The notes under the pieces: generated by a model | What the model was told of the DNA's origin: nothing | What the model saw: the letters and a program-made list of their open reading frames with translations, nothing else | The model's database searches: none | Source of the DNA: Corynebacterium gallinarum | Lineage (GTDB): Bacteria; Actinomycetota; Actinomycetes; Mycobacteriales; Mycobacteriaceae | Direction of reading: 5' to 3' | DNA: 64,000 nt | NCBI RefSeq assembly: GCF_014837045.1 | Contig: NZ_JACSPR010000001.1 | Span: 494,134-558,133 of the forward strand | Shown: positions 49,216 to 58,657 of the stretch, one piece after another | Position numbering within the stretch: the first letter of the stretch is position 1 | How the letters are laid out: every line of letters begins with the position of its first letter | Program-made: the position numbers and the translations under genes

Positions 49216-49641
49216 TCATCCGCCCTGGTGTACCTGTTCCAGAAATTCCTCCAGCCCGGGGGCCTCCCATCCAACAGGTACTGACCACATCTGGACCCAT
49301 TCAGGCCTGATTCTCTCCCGTTCATCCTCAAGGAACAGGTGTGCCATCTCCTGATCCAGCGTAGCCAGAATCAGGGACTGGCCTGGGAACACGAAGGAAA
49401 TCGGGCCGGGATCGGTGAGTGCACCATGGAACACGAGATGCACCGTCTCCCCCTCCGCTGCATCTTGCAGTCCCGGTTCCCGGCTGGTGATCTCCTCCCA
49501 TTCCAGGAAGTGCTCCTCCAACCTCCCGAGTGATTTTAAGAGCTTCTTTATGCGCGAGGTACCGCGGAGTAATCCGACGCAGCATTCCACCCCGGTTTCC
49601 TTTTCGGATATAAACAGCAAGGTAAGTCGAGGTGAATCCAT
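49216..49641 (-). CDS. Hypothetical soluble protein
   Basis: A 141-aa acidic protein (from ATG 49641, MDSPRLTLLFISEKETGVEC; ATG 49653 is also possible). Alternating strands and helices and a Glu-rich C-terminus are visible; no recognised domain. Base composition is lower in GC than the neighbours. It stands apart from its neighbours, with only the tiny membrane gene downstream. Confidence 0.5.
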   Translation of the reverse strand: MDSPRLTLLFISEKETGVECCVGLLRGTSRIKKLLKSLGRLEEHFLEWEEITSREPGLQDAAEGETVHLVFHGALTDPGPISFVFPGQSLILATLDQEMAHLFLEDERERIRPEWVQMWSVPVGWEAPGLEEFLEQVHQGG

Positions 49642-49760
49642 ATAACCGACCACTTCCGTATTGTTGATCTCTCATATCCCTATCCACAACTCACCACCGG
49701 AGGAGGAGACCTTCCGTTGAAGTTAACCAGTTATGCGGGCTTCGGAAAAGCTAAAACCCA

Positions 49761-49801
49761 AACCCCAGACCTACCCTGGATGACCGGGTACGACTGGGGT
49801 T
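49761..49801 (-). terminator. Terminator of the ABC-transporter operon
   Basis: Stem AACCCCAG/CTGGGGTT, with an inner TACCC/GGGTA stem, lies 18 bases past the last gene's stop and is followed on the minus strand by TTTGGGTTTT. Confidence 0.8.
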
Positions 49802-49818
49802 AAGGCGTCGATAAGCGC

Positions 49819-51063
49819 TTAGAGGAAGCGCTTCGGCACCTCGGGCTCCCCGAGGGAGAGCATGAGGCGGTTGGCCCAGTTGAAGAAGGCGACCGAATTG
49901 ATCAGGTCGACGATCTGCAGGTCGGTGAACCCGGCGCTGCGGAGTTGTTCCACAGACTGCTGGTTGAAGGCCATGGGAGTGGCGGTCAGGGCGCGGGCGG
50001 CGTCGCGGATGACGTTCCACTGATCGGAACCGAGATCGGCGTCGACACCGTTGTCAATGAGGGCGTTGACATCATCGAGGCGCTCCGGGGCCTCCTCGAC
50101 GGAACGGCCGGCGTGCACGGAGGCGCAGTAGACACAGCCGTTGTACCGGGAGGTAACGGTGGCGGCGATCTCACGCTCGGCGCGCCCCACCCCCTCACCG
50201 TCGGTGTTGTAGAAGATATCCAGGTCGGTCAGGGTGCGGGCCTTCAGCGCCTGGGGGTCGCGGGCGAGCAGACGGAAGTACGGCATGTCGGCGCGCTCAG
50301 GCTTGATAAGAGAATCGAGCTGCTCCTCGGTGAGATCTGCCTTGGCCACCGGCTCCACCCAGGGCTTCCAGCCGAGCGCGTGGTTGACAAACGCCTCGGG
50401 GCGGTTGATGTCCTCATACGTGGTGATAGGGAAACCCTTGTCGGACAGGGTCCACTCGACCTCCGGCACGGCGAGGCGTCCCTTGATCCTGACCTTGATG
50501 TCCTCGCCACCCAGGGTGCGCAGACCGTAGGCCACGCGCAGCTGGAAGGTGAGGAAGCTGATCAGTTGGGACAGTGACACCGTGTCATCCGCACTCCAAC
50601 CGGCCTCGGAGAGTCGACCGAGCACCTCGGGGCGGGAATCACGCGGGTGGAACACCAGCAGATGGGCGTAATCGAAGGCAGCGGCCAGGCGCTCTCCGAG
50701 CACCGAGGCGTCGGTGCGCACGGAACCACCCGGCTGGGATTCGGCGGCCAGGCCCGGCTCACGGTAGGTGCCGTAGGGTCCGGCGGACAGGGTCGCGTCG
50801 ATGGCGTCAGTGACGGCGTGGGCCAGGGTGGTGGGGGCGTCGTCGAGAAGCAGATCCGAGTAGAGCTCGACCGCGGGGGTGAACTGGTGCAGGCCTGCCA
50901 CGTAGGTGGCCACGGCATAACGCTCCCCGAAACTGAAGGTGCCCGGATTGATGGGCTCGAGGAGTGCCTCGAAGCTCTTCTGGGCGTTGTCGCGCGCCTG
51001 GGGACGGTTGTCACGCAGGTGTGGAAGATCGGTGCCGACAAGCATGTCGATGATGTCTGCCAT
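49819..51063 (-). CDS. Fused CMD-domain / AhpD-type peroxidase protein
   Basis: A 414-aa protein with two carboxymuconolactone-decarboxylase-like halves. The N-terminal half (about 1-200) has no redox Cys pair. The C-terminal half holds the AhpD-like active site NGCVYCASVHAGR, with a CxxC and nearby His. The halves look like the 'CMD Avi_7170' and 'peroxidase Avi_7169' protein families, usually separate genes beside peptide-type ABC transporters; here they are joined. It is the last gene of the SBP-permease-permease-ATPase operon, 27 bases below the ATPase. Probable role: thiol-dependent peroxide or substrate reduction linked to the imported compound. Confidence 0.8.
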   Translation of the reverse strand: MADIIDMLVGTDLPHLRDNRPQARDNAQKSFEALLEPINPGTFSFGERYAVATYVAGLHQFTPAVELYSDLLLDDAPTTLAHAVTDAIDATLSAGPYGTYREPGLAAESQPGGSVRTDASVLGERLAAAFDYAHLLVFHPRDSRPEVLGRLSEAGWSADDTVSLSQLISFLTFQLRVAYGLRTLGGEDIKVRIKGRLAVPEVEWTLSDKGFPITTYEDINRPEAFVNHALGWKPWVEPVAKADLTEEQLDSLIKPERADMPYFRLLARDPQALKARTLTDLDIFYNTDGEGVGRAEREIAATVTSRYNGCVYCASVHAGRSVEEAPERLDDVNALIDNGVDADLGSDQWNVIRDAARALTATPMAFNQQSVEQLRSAGFTDLQIVDLINSVAFFNWANRLMLSLGEPEVPKRFL

Positions 51064-51089
51064 GAAAATATCTCCTGTTGAACGGCGTG

Positions 51090-52793
51090 TTAGAGGCCGA
51101 GGTTGAGGTCACCGCCACGGTACCGGGATCCCGGGATCGCGTCGATGAGCTGGCGGGTGAAATCGGACTGCGGATTGTTGAACACATCCATCGTAGGACC
51201 GTATTCAACCTGTTGTCCCCGGCTCAGAACGGAAACAGTGTCGGATATCTCACGAACCACCGCGAGATCATGCGAGATGAACACATAGGTCAGCCCCAGT
51301 TCCCGCTGCAGATCATCGAGCAGTCGCAGGATCTGCGCCTGGACGGTGACATCGAGGGCGGACACCGCCTCATCGAAGACAACGAGCTCGGGTTCCAGGA
51401 TCATGGCGCGGGCGATGGCCACACGCTGCCGCTGGCCACCGGAGAGCTCACGTGGGCGACGCGAGGTCATCCTGGGATCCAGTGCCACCAGGTCGAGGTA
51501 GTGCTCGACCTTGGCGTTGATCTCCTGTTTGGACAACTTGGTGAAGTTGCGCAGCGGCTCCCCGATGGTGGCACCGATGGTCTGGCGCGGGTCCAGGGAG
51601 GAGTACGGGTTCTGGTAGACCAGCTGCACCTCGCGGCGGAACTCCCGACGCTGCGTCTTGTTGAGCGTGGTGGTGTCACGGCCTGCAATGGTAATGGAAC
51701 CCGAGGTGGGTGTGTTGAACCCGGAGATCGCACGGCCGATGGTGGTCTTGCCGGAACCGGACTCGCCGACCACCGCGTGGGTGGTTCCGGGCAGGACCTC
51801 GAAGGAGACATCGTTGACGGCGACGAAGACCTCGTCCTTGCCGCGGGCGTATTCCTTGCGGAGGTTGTCCACCACCAGCAGCGGGCCCTTGGCACGGGCC
51901 TCAGCGGGGTCGACGGCCGGCACACGTGTGGCGATATCACCGATGCTCAGCGATGGCGCATCCGCCAGCAGCTGCCGGGAATACGGGTGCTGGGGGTCGG
52001 TGAGGACCGATGCGGCGTGTCCATGTTCGCGGACCTCGCCCTGCTGCATGACGACGATCTGATCAGCACGGTCACCGGCGACAGCCAGGTCATGGGTGAT
52101 GAACAGGATGCCCAGACCGAGTTCGGCCTGCATCTCCTCCAGCAGATCCAGGATGATCTTCTGCACCGTGACATCCAGGGCAGAGGTGGGTTCATCGGCG
52201 ATGATCAGGTCCGGTTCCAGGGCGATGGCCGCGGCGATCAGTGCACGCTGTTTCATACCGCCCGAGAGCTCATGCGGGTACTGGTCGTAGCGGACCTCGG
52301 GGTTGTCGATACCCACGCGCTCCAGCAGTTCAATAACCCGCTTCCTGCGCTCCGCCGTGGTTCCGCGACGGTGAATGTCCAGGCCCTCCCCCACCGACGC
52401 ACCGATCGTCTTGACCGGGTTGAGGGAGTTATTAGGATCCTGCGGGATCAGACCGATCCTGGTGCCGCGGATCTCCCGCCACTCACGCGGTGTCAGACCC
52501 ACCAGGGACTTTCCCTGGAAACGGATCTGGCCGGAATCCACCTCGGCGTTATCGGCCAGCAGACCGATGACAGCCTGCGCGGTGGTGGACTTACCGGAAC
52601 CGGACTCACCCACGATGGCGGTGATCTGGCCCGGGTGCACGGTGAGGCTGACGTTGTTCACGGCGTGCACGACACCCTTGGCGGTGCCGTAGGAGACGAC
52701 CAGGTCCTCGATCTCGAGGAGAGGTTGGGTGGCACCTGCTGGTTGGCCTGGGGAGCTCGCTGCGGAGTTCGTGGCAGACAGTGGGGTACTCAT
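51090..52793 (-). CDS. ABC transporter, fused double ATPase (Dpp/Opp type)
   Basis: A 567-aa protein containing two ATPase domains, equivalent to DppD and DppF joined. Walker A occurs twice as GESGSGK(S/T)T, with signatures LSGGMKQR and LSGGQRQR, and Walker B LIIADEPTSALDVT and LVVFDEAVSALDVT. The start is ATG 52793; the open frame continues to 52886 inside the permease gene. Five bases separate it from the upstream permease. It powers uptake of a peptide-like or similar small solute. Confidence 0.93.
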   Translation of the reverse strand: MSTPLSATNSAASSPGQPAGATQPLLEIEDLVVSYGTAKGVVHAVNNVSLTVHPGQITAIVGESGSGKSTTAQAVIGLLADNAEVDSGQIRFQGKSLVGLTPREWREIRGTRIGLIPQDPNNSLNPVKTIGASVGEGLDIHRRGTTAERRKRVIELLERVGIDNPEVRYDQYPHELSGGMKQRALIAAAIALEPDLIIADEPTSALDVTVQKIILDLLEEMQAELGLGILFITHDLAVAGDRADQIVVMQQGEVREHGHAASVLTDPQHPYSRQLLADAPSLSIGDIATRVPAVDPAEARAKGPLLVVDNLRKEYARGKDEVFVAVNDVSFEVLPGTTHAVVGESGSGKTTIGRAISGFNTPTSGSITIAGRDTTTLNKTQRREFRREVQLVYQNPYSSLDPRQTIGATIGEPLRNFTKLSKQEINAKVEHYLDLVALDPRMTSRRPRELSGGQRQRVAIARAMILEPELVVFDEAVSALDVTVQAQILRLLDDLQRELGLTYVFISHDLAVVREISDTVSVLSRGQQVEYGPTMDVFNNPQSDFTRQLIDAIPGSRYRGGDLNLGL

Positions 52794-52798
52794 CAGGG

Positions 52799-53680
52799 TT
52801 ACGCCTCCTTTCGGATGATGCGGCTGAGGTAGTTGGCGGACAGGACGACGACGATGATAACCAGACCTGGCAGGACCGTCAGCCACCAGGAGGTGGCCAT
52901 GTAGTCACGGGCATCGGAGATGAGCAGGCCCCACTCCGGGGTCGGTGGCGGTGCACCGTAACCGAGGAATCCGAGGATGGACAGCTGCAGGATGGCGGAC
53001 CCGAACTGCAAGGCGGCCAGGGCCAGCACCGGGGTCAGGGAGTTCGGCAGGATGTGGCGGAACAGCACCTGCACCTGGGTGCCACCGGAACCGTAGGCGG
53101 CCTCGACGAAATCAGAACCCGCGACGGTGATGACCTGGGAGCGGGCCAGGCGGGCGAAGGTGGCCACGGAGGTCACACCGACCGCGATGGCGGCGTTCAT
53201 GGTGCCGTATCCCAGCAGGATGATCACCGACAGGGACAGCAGCAGCGCCGGGATGGACAGCAGGACATCCACAAAACGCATGAGCAGGGTATCCACCCAG
53301 CCACGCTGCGAACCGGCCAGCAGGCCGATCAGGGTGCCCACGATCAGGCCGACGAGCACCGCGATGAGCGCACCCAGCAGGGTTTCACGCGCACCGTAGA
53401 CCACGCGGGCGTAGAGGTCACGGCCCACCGAGTCGGTACCGAACCAGTGCTCACCACTGGGGGCCAGCAGCGCGGTGGTCTGGGAATCAAACGGGCTCTG
53501 GGAGGTGAACAGGCCCGGGATCAGCGCCATGAGAACGGCGAGGGCCAGCACCACGATGGACAGGATCGCGCCGGGGCGGGTCCACGGGTTGGTGGCAGTG
53601 CGACGTTTCCGGGCGACATCGGCGGTACCGGTGCGCGGGTTGCCGAGCACCAGCTTCTTGGGGATCTGTGCGTTACTCAT
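52799..53680 (-). CDS. ABC transporter permease (DppC type)
   Basis: A 293-aa inner-membrane permease: cytoplasmic N-terminus, six helices, and the EAA loop VEAAYGSGGTQVQVLFRHIL typical of the DppC/OppC half. It follows the DppB-like permease after three bases. Forms the channel with that protein. Confidence 0.93.
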   Translation of the reverse strand: MSNAQIPKKLVLGNPRTGTADVARKRRTATNPWTRPGAILSIVVLALAVLMALIPGLFTSQSPFDSQTTALLAPSGEHWFGTDSVGRDLYARVVYGARETLLGALIAVLVGLIVGTLIGLLAGSQRGWVDTLLMRFVDVLLSIPALLLSLSVIILLGYGTMNAAIAVGVTSVATFARLARSQVITVAGSDFVEAAYGSGGTQVQVLFRHILPNSLTPVLALAALQFGSAILQLSILGFLGYGAPPPTPEWGLLISDARDYMATSWWLTVLPGLVIIVVVLSANYLSRIIRKEA

Positions 53681-53683
53681 GGG

Positions 53684-54625
53684 TTATGCCCTCTCCCTGT
53701 GGCGCAGACGTGCATCGAGGACCGGGTAGAGCAGGTCGACGATGAGGTTGATCAGGACGTAGATGGCGGCGGCGATGACGACGATGGCCAGCATGACCGG
53801 GGTGTCACGGTTGGCCACGGCGTTGACCGTCATGGCTCCGATGCCGGCGCGACCGAAGACGGTCTCGGTGACCACGGCACCGCCGACGAGTTCGCCGAAG
53901 AGGATGCCCGCCATGGTCAGGGTGGGCAGCAGGGCGTTGCGGAGCACATTGCGGAAGAAGACCCACATCTCACTGGCACCACGTGCGCGCACCGCGGCGA
54001 TGAACGGCTGGTTCTTCACCTCTTCGATGGAGCGGATGAGCACCTGGGCCAGCGGGGCTGCGATCGGGATGGCCAGGGTGATGGTCGGCAGGATCAGGGC
54101 CTGGCCGGTGCTGGCACCGATGACCGGGACCCACCCCAGGCGGAAGGACACCACCTGGATGAGCATGATGCCGAGCCAGAAGCTGGGCAGCGAGACGAAG
54201 AACGGGGGCAGGGCATTGAAGAAGGCACGCAGCCAGGCGAACCGGTCGAGGGTGGCCAGGATGGCGATACCCAGTGCGAGGATCACCGCGAGACTGAACG
54301 CCAGGACGGCCAGGGTGAGGGTGCCGGGGAAGGCCTCGGCGATCATGGTGGCCACCGGGGTGCCGTACTGGACGGAGTACCCGAAGTCACCGGTGAGGAA
54401 GCCTCCCAGTGCCAGGAAGAACTGGACGATCAGCGGTTGATCGGCACCATAGGATTCCCGGATGTCCTGCAGCTGGGCAGGTGACAGACCGAGGTCGGGG
54501 CTGGCATACCGTGCGCTGACGGCATCACCCGGCAGCGCGGACAGCAGGATGAACGCCAGGACGAAGGTGACAAGAAGCACCACCACCGCCTGACCGATGC
54601 GACGCAGAATCTGTGCGGTGGTCAT
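53684..54625 (-). CDS. ABC transporter permease (DppB type)
   Basis: A 313-aa permease with the DppB hallmark N-terminus (ILRRIGQAVVVLLVTFVLAF), six helices, and the EAA loop FIAAVRARGASEMWVFFRNVL. The ATG directly abuts the lipoprotein stop. The PGDAVSARYASPDLGLSP loop is the usual extracytoplasmic segment. Confidence 0.93.
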   Translation of the reverse strand: MTTAQILRRIGQAVVVLLVTFVLAFILLSALPGDAVSARYASPDLGLSPAQLQDIRESYGADQPLIVQFFLALGGFLTGDFGYSVQYGTPVATMIAEAFPGTLTLAVLAFSLAVILALGIAILATLDRFAWLRAFFNALPPFFVSLPSFWLGIMLIQVVSFRLGWVPVIGASTGQALILPTITLAIPIAAPLAQVLIRSIEEVKNQPFIAAVRARGASEMWVFFRNVLRNALLPTLTMAGILFGELVGGAVVTETVFGRAGIGAMTVNAVANRDTPVMLAIVVIAAAIYVLINLIVDLLYPVLDARLRHRERA

Positions 54626-56431
54626 CTAGTCCTCCTTCTTGCGGGCTGCTGCATCAGCGGTTCCGTCAGGGTCAGTGGTGTCGGTGTCTCCCTCAACCTC
54701 ACCGGTTCCGTCATCCTCGACGGAGAAATCCAGGTAGGTCTCGTAGAAGTCCGGTCGGCCGATGACCTCCGGGGCGAAACCCTGGACATACGGCTGCAGG
54801 CCGTAGACGACGGGTTCCTCGAACAGGGGCAGCGCGTAGGCCTGTTCGGTGATGTAATCCTGGGCCGCGGCAGACGCTGCGGCACGGTCCTCCTCCTTCG
54901 GGCTGGAGGCGATGGCGAAGAGCAACTCCTCCAGCTTCGGATCGCCGATGTCCTCGGTGCCGTCCTCGGAGGTGGTGAAGTTGAGGAAGGCGTTGCGGTT
55001 GGTGGAGTAGAACTTAGACTTCAACACGTCGTAGTCGGCGCGGCCGACCATGGAGTGACGCACCTGGATCTTGTCCATGTCCAGGGAGTCCGCGGTCTGG
55101 GTGGCGTGGTCACCGGGGTTGAGGTTGATCTTGACACCAATGGCGGCCAGCTGGTCCTGGACCATGGTGGTCACCTCGCGGGAGCGTGGCTGTGGGACGG
55201 CCTCGTTGAAGGTCAGTTCGAGGATCTGGCCGTCCTTCTCCCGCCAGCCGCTGTCACCCATGACCCAGCCGGCGTCGTCGAGCAGACGTTCGGCCTCCGC
55301 CGGGTCGTAGTCGTAGGCGCCTTCCTGCTCCTTGTAACCCAGGGCGTTGGACGCCAGGGTCGAGGTGGCGAGCTTGTAGGAGGGGCTGAAGAGCACATCC
55401 ATGATGGTCTCGCGGTCCACGCCACGGATCAGTGCCTGGCGCACGCGGATGTCCTGGAGGAGGGGGTGCTTGAAGCGGAAGAAGTAACCGTTGTTGACAC
55501 CACTGGTGGAGTTCCAGACCACGTTGAGGCCCTCGTCGATAAGGTGTGCCTCCACGGGTGCCTCGATCTGGCGGGCGATGTCGGCCTGCCCGGAGACCAG
55601 CGCGCCGGTGCGCACGGACTCCTCGGCGGCCAGGACGTACTCGATCTCCTCGAGTTTGGCCGGTCCCTGGTGGTCACGCGACGGTGGTGCCCAGTTGTAA
55701 TCCTCACGGCGGGTAAGGGTGAGGTTGGTGCCAAGGGTCTCAGAGGTGATCACGAAGGGCCCGGAGCCGATGATGTTGACGGCGTTGCCCGGCGCGAATT
55801 CCTCGGTGCTCAGGTCCAGGGTGGCATCGGAGTAGAGGCCGGCGTTGAAGGAGCTGGTGGCCTGGGCGAAACCCGGTGCCGGTTCGGTGAAGTGGAAGCG
55901 GACGGTGTTCTCGTCGATGACCTCGCCGTAGTCATAGCTGGTGATCTGCTCGGAGGTGGTTAGGCGGCGGTCCTTGTCGCCCTTGCCGTAGAGATCGAAG
56001 TTCTTGACCACGTTCTCGGCCGTCAGGGGGGTGCCATCCGAATAGGTGACATCGGTGCGGATGGTGAAGGTGAACTCGGTGGCGTCCTCGTTGATCTCCG
56101 GCAGTTCGGTGGCGATCCAGGGCTTGAGCTCAAGTGTCTCGGGGTCCTGGTAGAGGAGGCGGTCGGTGATGTTGTTGACCACGGCACCATTGGGGTAGAA
56201 ACCGGCTGACGGTGGGTAGAGGGTGGCGAAGAATCCGGGCTCCAGGTAGGTGAGGCTGTTGCGTTCCCCCTCCTCGGCGGGTGCGGTGGCACAACCGGCC
56301 AGGACCGCCAGGCTGGTGACCATCGCGGCGACTGATCCCGCCACTTTGGTGAACCGGGCGGTATGCTTTCCGCGACCGGTCAGTCCATTCGCCTGCAGTG
56401 GGCGTCGGCCCCGCATGTGCTGTGCTAACAC
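54626..56431 (-). CDS. ABC transporter substrate-binding lipoprotein (family 5)
   Basis: Extracytoplasmic binding protein of the DppA/OppA class with lipobox LAVLAGC (Cys 61 from the upstream ATG). GTG 56431 has AAGGG eight bases upstream and gives a more usual signal peptide; ATG 56473 has no ribosome-binding site but is open. Family features: a GSGPF segment, RRYDYNW-like lysine/arginine loop, and the C-terminal DYDVLKSKFYS. The mature end is a low-complexity Asp/Thr/Glu tail. It heads the operon under an exact McbR-type operator. It resembles the 'KPN_01854' SBP family; the substrate may be a sulfur compound. Confidence 0.9.
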   Translation of the reverse strand: MLAQHMRGRRPLQANGLTGRGKHTARFTKVAGSVAAMVTSLAVLAGCATAPAEEGERNSLTYLEPGFFATLYPPSAGFYPNGAVVNNITDRLLYQDPETLELKPWIATELPEINEDATEFTFTIRTDVTYSDGTPLTAENVVKNFDLYGKGDKDRRLTTSEQITSYDYGEVIDENTVRFHFTEPAPGFAQATSSFNAGLYSDATLDLSTEEFAPGNAVNIIGSGPFVITSETLGTNLTLTRREDYNWAPPSRDHQGPAKLEEIEYVLAAEESVRTGALVSGQADIARQIEAPVEAHLIDEGLNVVWNSTSGVNNGYFFRFKHPLLQDIRVRQALIRGVDRETIMDVLFSPSYKLATSTLASNALGYKEQEGAYDYDPAEAERLLDDAGWVMGDSGWREKDGQILELTFNEAVPQPRSREVTTMVQDQLAAIGVKINLNPGDHATQTADSLDMDKIQVRHSMVGRADYDVLKSKFYSTNRNAFLNFTTSEDGTEDIGDPKLEELLFAIASSPKEEDRAAASAAAQDYITEQAYALPLFEEPVVYGLQPYVQGFAPEVIGRPDFYETYLDFSVEDDGTGEVEGDTDTTDPDGTADAAARKKED

Positions 56432-56528
56432 TGGCGTTTCCCTTCTGGATTCGACATTTACTTTCCTCGTCATTCATTGAGTAGACTTAGAAGTTAACAC
56501 ATAATTAGACTGATCGGTACTATTGCAG

Positions 56529-56544
56529 TAGACCAACTTGTCTA
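56529..56544. promoter_or_regulatory. McbR-type operator TAGAC-N6-GTCTA
   Basis: Exact match to TAGAC-N6-GTCTA, the established binding motif of McbR, the TetR-type repressor of corynebacterial sulfur metabolism that responds to S-adenosylhomocysteine. It sits in the divergent promoter, 37 bases before the FAD gene. TAGAC also begins degenerate copies at 56482 and 56506, spaced 24 and 23 bp. Confidence 0.75.
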
Positions 56545-56580
56545 GCACAGGCACTATTTCTTTCTGAGCAGGAGTTTCCC

Positions 56581-58581
56581 GTGAACCAGTCCCCGCACAC
56601 GCCCCCGGCAGAGGTCGCGATCATCGGTGTCGGCCCGCGGGGCATCTCCGTCATCGAACGGATCGCCGCCCAGCTCACCGCAACCTCCGCGCAGAAAGAC
56701 CCGGAGCGCGGCCTGGTCCTCCACCTCATTGAGGACTCCCAGATGGGCGCCGGCAACATCTGGCGCACCGACCAGACCCGGACCCTGTGCATGAACACCC
56801 TGGCCGGTGCGGTCACCCTGTTCACCGAACCCGGATCCACCGTCACCGCGCCGGTGGTGGAGGGCCCCACCCAGTACGACTGGATCCGTCTGCTGCGTGG
56901 TGACGCCGACGACACCCTCACCGATATCCCGGAACAGGCCATCGAGCTCTTCCGCGCCCATCCCCCGGCACCGGAGGTCGCCGAGGATTTCCGTGAGGAG
57001 ATCGACCAGACCGTCCCGCAGTCCAACCCTTCGCGGGCCCTCTACGGCGCCTACCTGCGGTGGGCTTTCGATGTTGCACTCGCCCTGCTGCCGGACTGGG
57101 TGCAGGTGGAGCAGCACCACGCCCGCGCGGTGACCATCCGCGAGGACGGTGACCGGGATGTGATCACCCTTTCTGATGCCAGCATGGTCACCACCGACGC
57201 CACCGTCCTGGCCGTCGGTTGGCAGACTCCGGCCCCCAACGCCGAGGAGCAGTCCCTGGCGCAGGCCGTCGAGGAGCACCCCGAGCTCATCTGGATCCGC
57301 CCGGGCAACCCGGTGGAGCAGAACCACCGGGACATCCCCGAGGGGGAGACGGTGCTGGTCCGCGGACTCGGCATGGGGTTCTTCGACATCATGGCCCTGA
57401 CCACGATTGACCGCGGCGGCATCTTCCACGAGGATCCCACCACCCGTTCCGGCCTGCGCTATGAACCCACCGGCCGGGAACCCCACTTCGTCATCTCCTC
57501 CGGGCGTGGCTATCCCTACCTGCCCAAATCTGATTACAAGTCGCTGCCGCCGTCCGCGAAACTCGCCCGCCTCAAGGCTGTCATCAGTGCGCTCAAGGCC
57601 CAGAACCGCGGCGTCGCCTCCATCAACTACGACACCGAGGTGTGGCCGGCGGTCGCCCGTGATGCCTACGAGGCCTACTACGAGAACCTCCACCGCGTGA
57701 ACCCGGAGGCCATCGCCACCTCGCTGGAGGCCATCACGGAGACGATCGATGCTGTGGACGTCGACAAGCTACCCACCGCGCTGCGCCCGCACGTCACCTC
57801 CCCCGACCACGTCTTCGACCTGCACGCGTGGGAATACCCCCTGGCCGGGGTGAACGGCACCGTCGAGGATGTCACCGCGCGCATCGCCGCGAGCATGGCC
57901 GAGGACGTCCGGCACGCCGAACTGGCGTGGGACAGCCCGCTGAAATCTGCCCTGTGGTCGATCTCCGCGTCCCGCAAACCCAGCAGCATCCTCGGCGCGG
58001 AGGGCCGTCTCACCTTCGAATCCCGCCGCAACCGCTTCGCCGCCGTCATGGCGATCGGCCAGATGGTCGGGTCCGGCCCGCCACTGTTCCGCACCCGCGA
58101 ACTGCTCGCGCTTGTCGACGCCGGCCTGGCCACCTTCGCCGGCGCCCGCCCACAGGTCAGCGTCCAGACGGCACGGGACACAGGAAAGACGGCCACGTGG
58201 CAGCTCACCTCCCCCACCACCGGCGACACGCCACTGCGCTCCCGGGTGCTTATCGACGCCTGGATGCACAGCCCAGACATCCGCGTCCCCGGTGACCCAC
58301 TCGGCCAGGCACTCATGGCCGACGGTCGCGTGCGCCCCTTTGCCAACTACACCTCCGACGGCACCGAAGCCCCCTCCGGTTCCCCCGAGGTGGACCCCGA
58401 CACCCGCCTGCTCGTCCACCCCAACGGCGACCTCGATCCACGGGTGCAGCTGATCGGCATCCCCACCTACGCCCAGCTGGCCGACACCACCATCTCCCCC
58501 ATGCCCGGCACCGATCCCCTCATGCTGCAGGAGACAGATAAAACAGCGGTGGATCTGCTGCGCCGGGTGGGCCTGGCGTAA
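56581..58581 (+). CDS. FAD/NAD(P)-binding protein, uncharacterised oxidoreductase or monooxygenase
   Basis: A 666-aa protein with an N-terminal dinucleotide fold (VAIIGVGPRGISVIERI, about 12-28) and a second nucleotide-binding segment VLVRGLGMGFFDIMAL (about 257-272). This matches the actinobacterial 'FAD/NAD(P)-binding' group with the NAD_binding_9 type fold, distantly like N-hydroxylating monooxygenases. GTG start at 56581 with AGGAG upstream. It is divergent from the transporter operon with the McbR-type operator between them. Likely oxidises or activates the imported compound. The reaction is unknown. Confidence 0.8.
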   Translation: MNQSPHTPPAEVAIIGVGPRGISVIERIAAQLTATSAQKDPERGLVLHLIEDSQMGAGNIWRTDQTRTLCMNTLAGAVTLFTEPGSTVTAPVVEGPTQYDWIRLLRGDADDTLTDIPEQAIELFRAHPPAPEVAEDFREEIDQTVPQSNPSRALYGAYLRWAFDVALALLPDWVQVEQHHARAVTIREDGDRDVITLSDASMVTTDATVLAVGWQTPAPNAEEQSLAQAVEEHPELIWIRPGNPVEQNHRDIPEGETVLVRGLGMGFFDIMALTTIDRGGIFHEDPTTRSGLRYEPTGREPHFVISSGRGYPYLPKSDYKSLPPSAKLARLKAVISALKAQNRGVASINYDTEVWPAVARDAYEAYYENLHRVNPEAIATSLEAITETIDAVDVDKLPTALRPHVTSPDHVFDLHAWEYPLAGVNGTVEDVTARIAASMAEDVRHAELAWDSPLKSALWSISASRKPSSILGAEGRLTFESRRNRFAAVMAIGQMVGSGPPLFRTRELLALVDAGLATFAGARPQVSVQTARDTGKTATWQLTSPTTGDTPLRSRVLIDAWMHSPDIRVPGDPLGQALMADGRVRPFANYTSDGTEAPSGSPEVDPDTRLLVHPNGDLDPRVQLIGIPTYAQLADTTISPMPGTDPLMLQETDKTAVDLLRRVGLA

Positions 58582-58657
58582 CCGCCGGGATAGAGTCGGG
58601 GGTTGGGCCTCAGACAGCCTCACAAACAACCAACCGATTCCCCCAGGAGTGATAGCC

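Noticed and set aside
52781..54484. 567-codon open frame antisense to the ABC permease genes
   Set aside because: Low-complexity His/Gln/Asp-rich translation, fully opposite two clear permeases.
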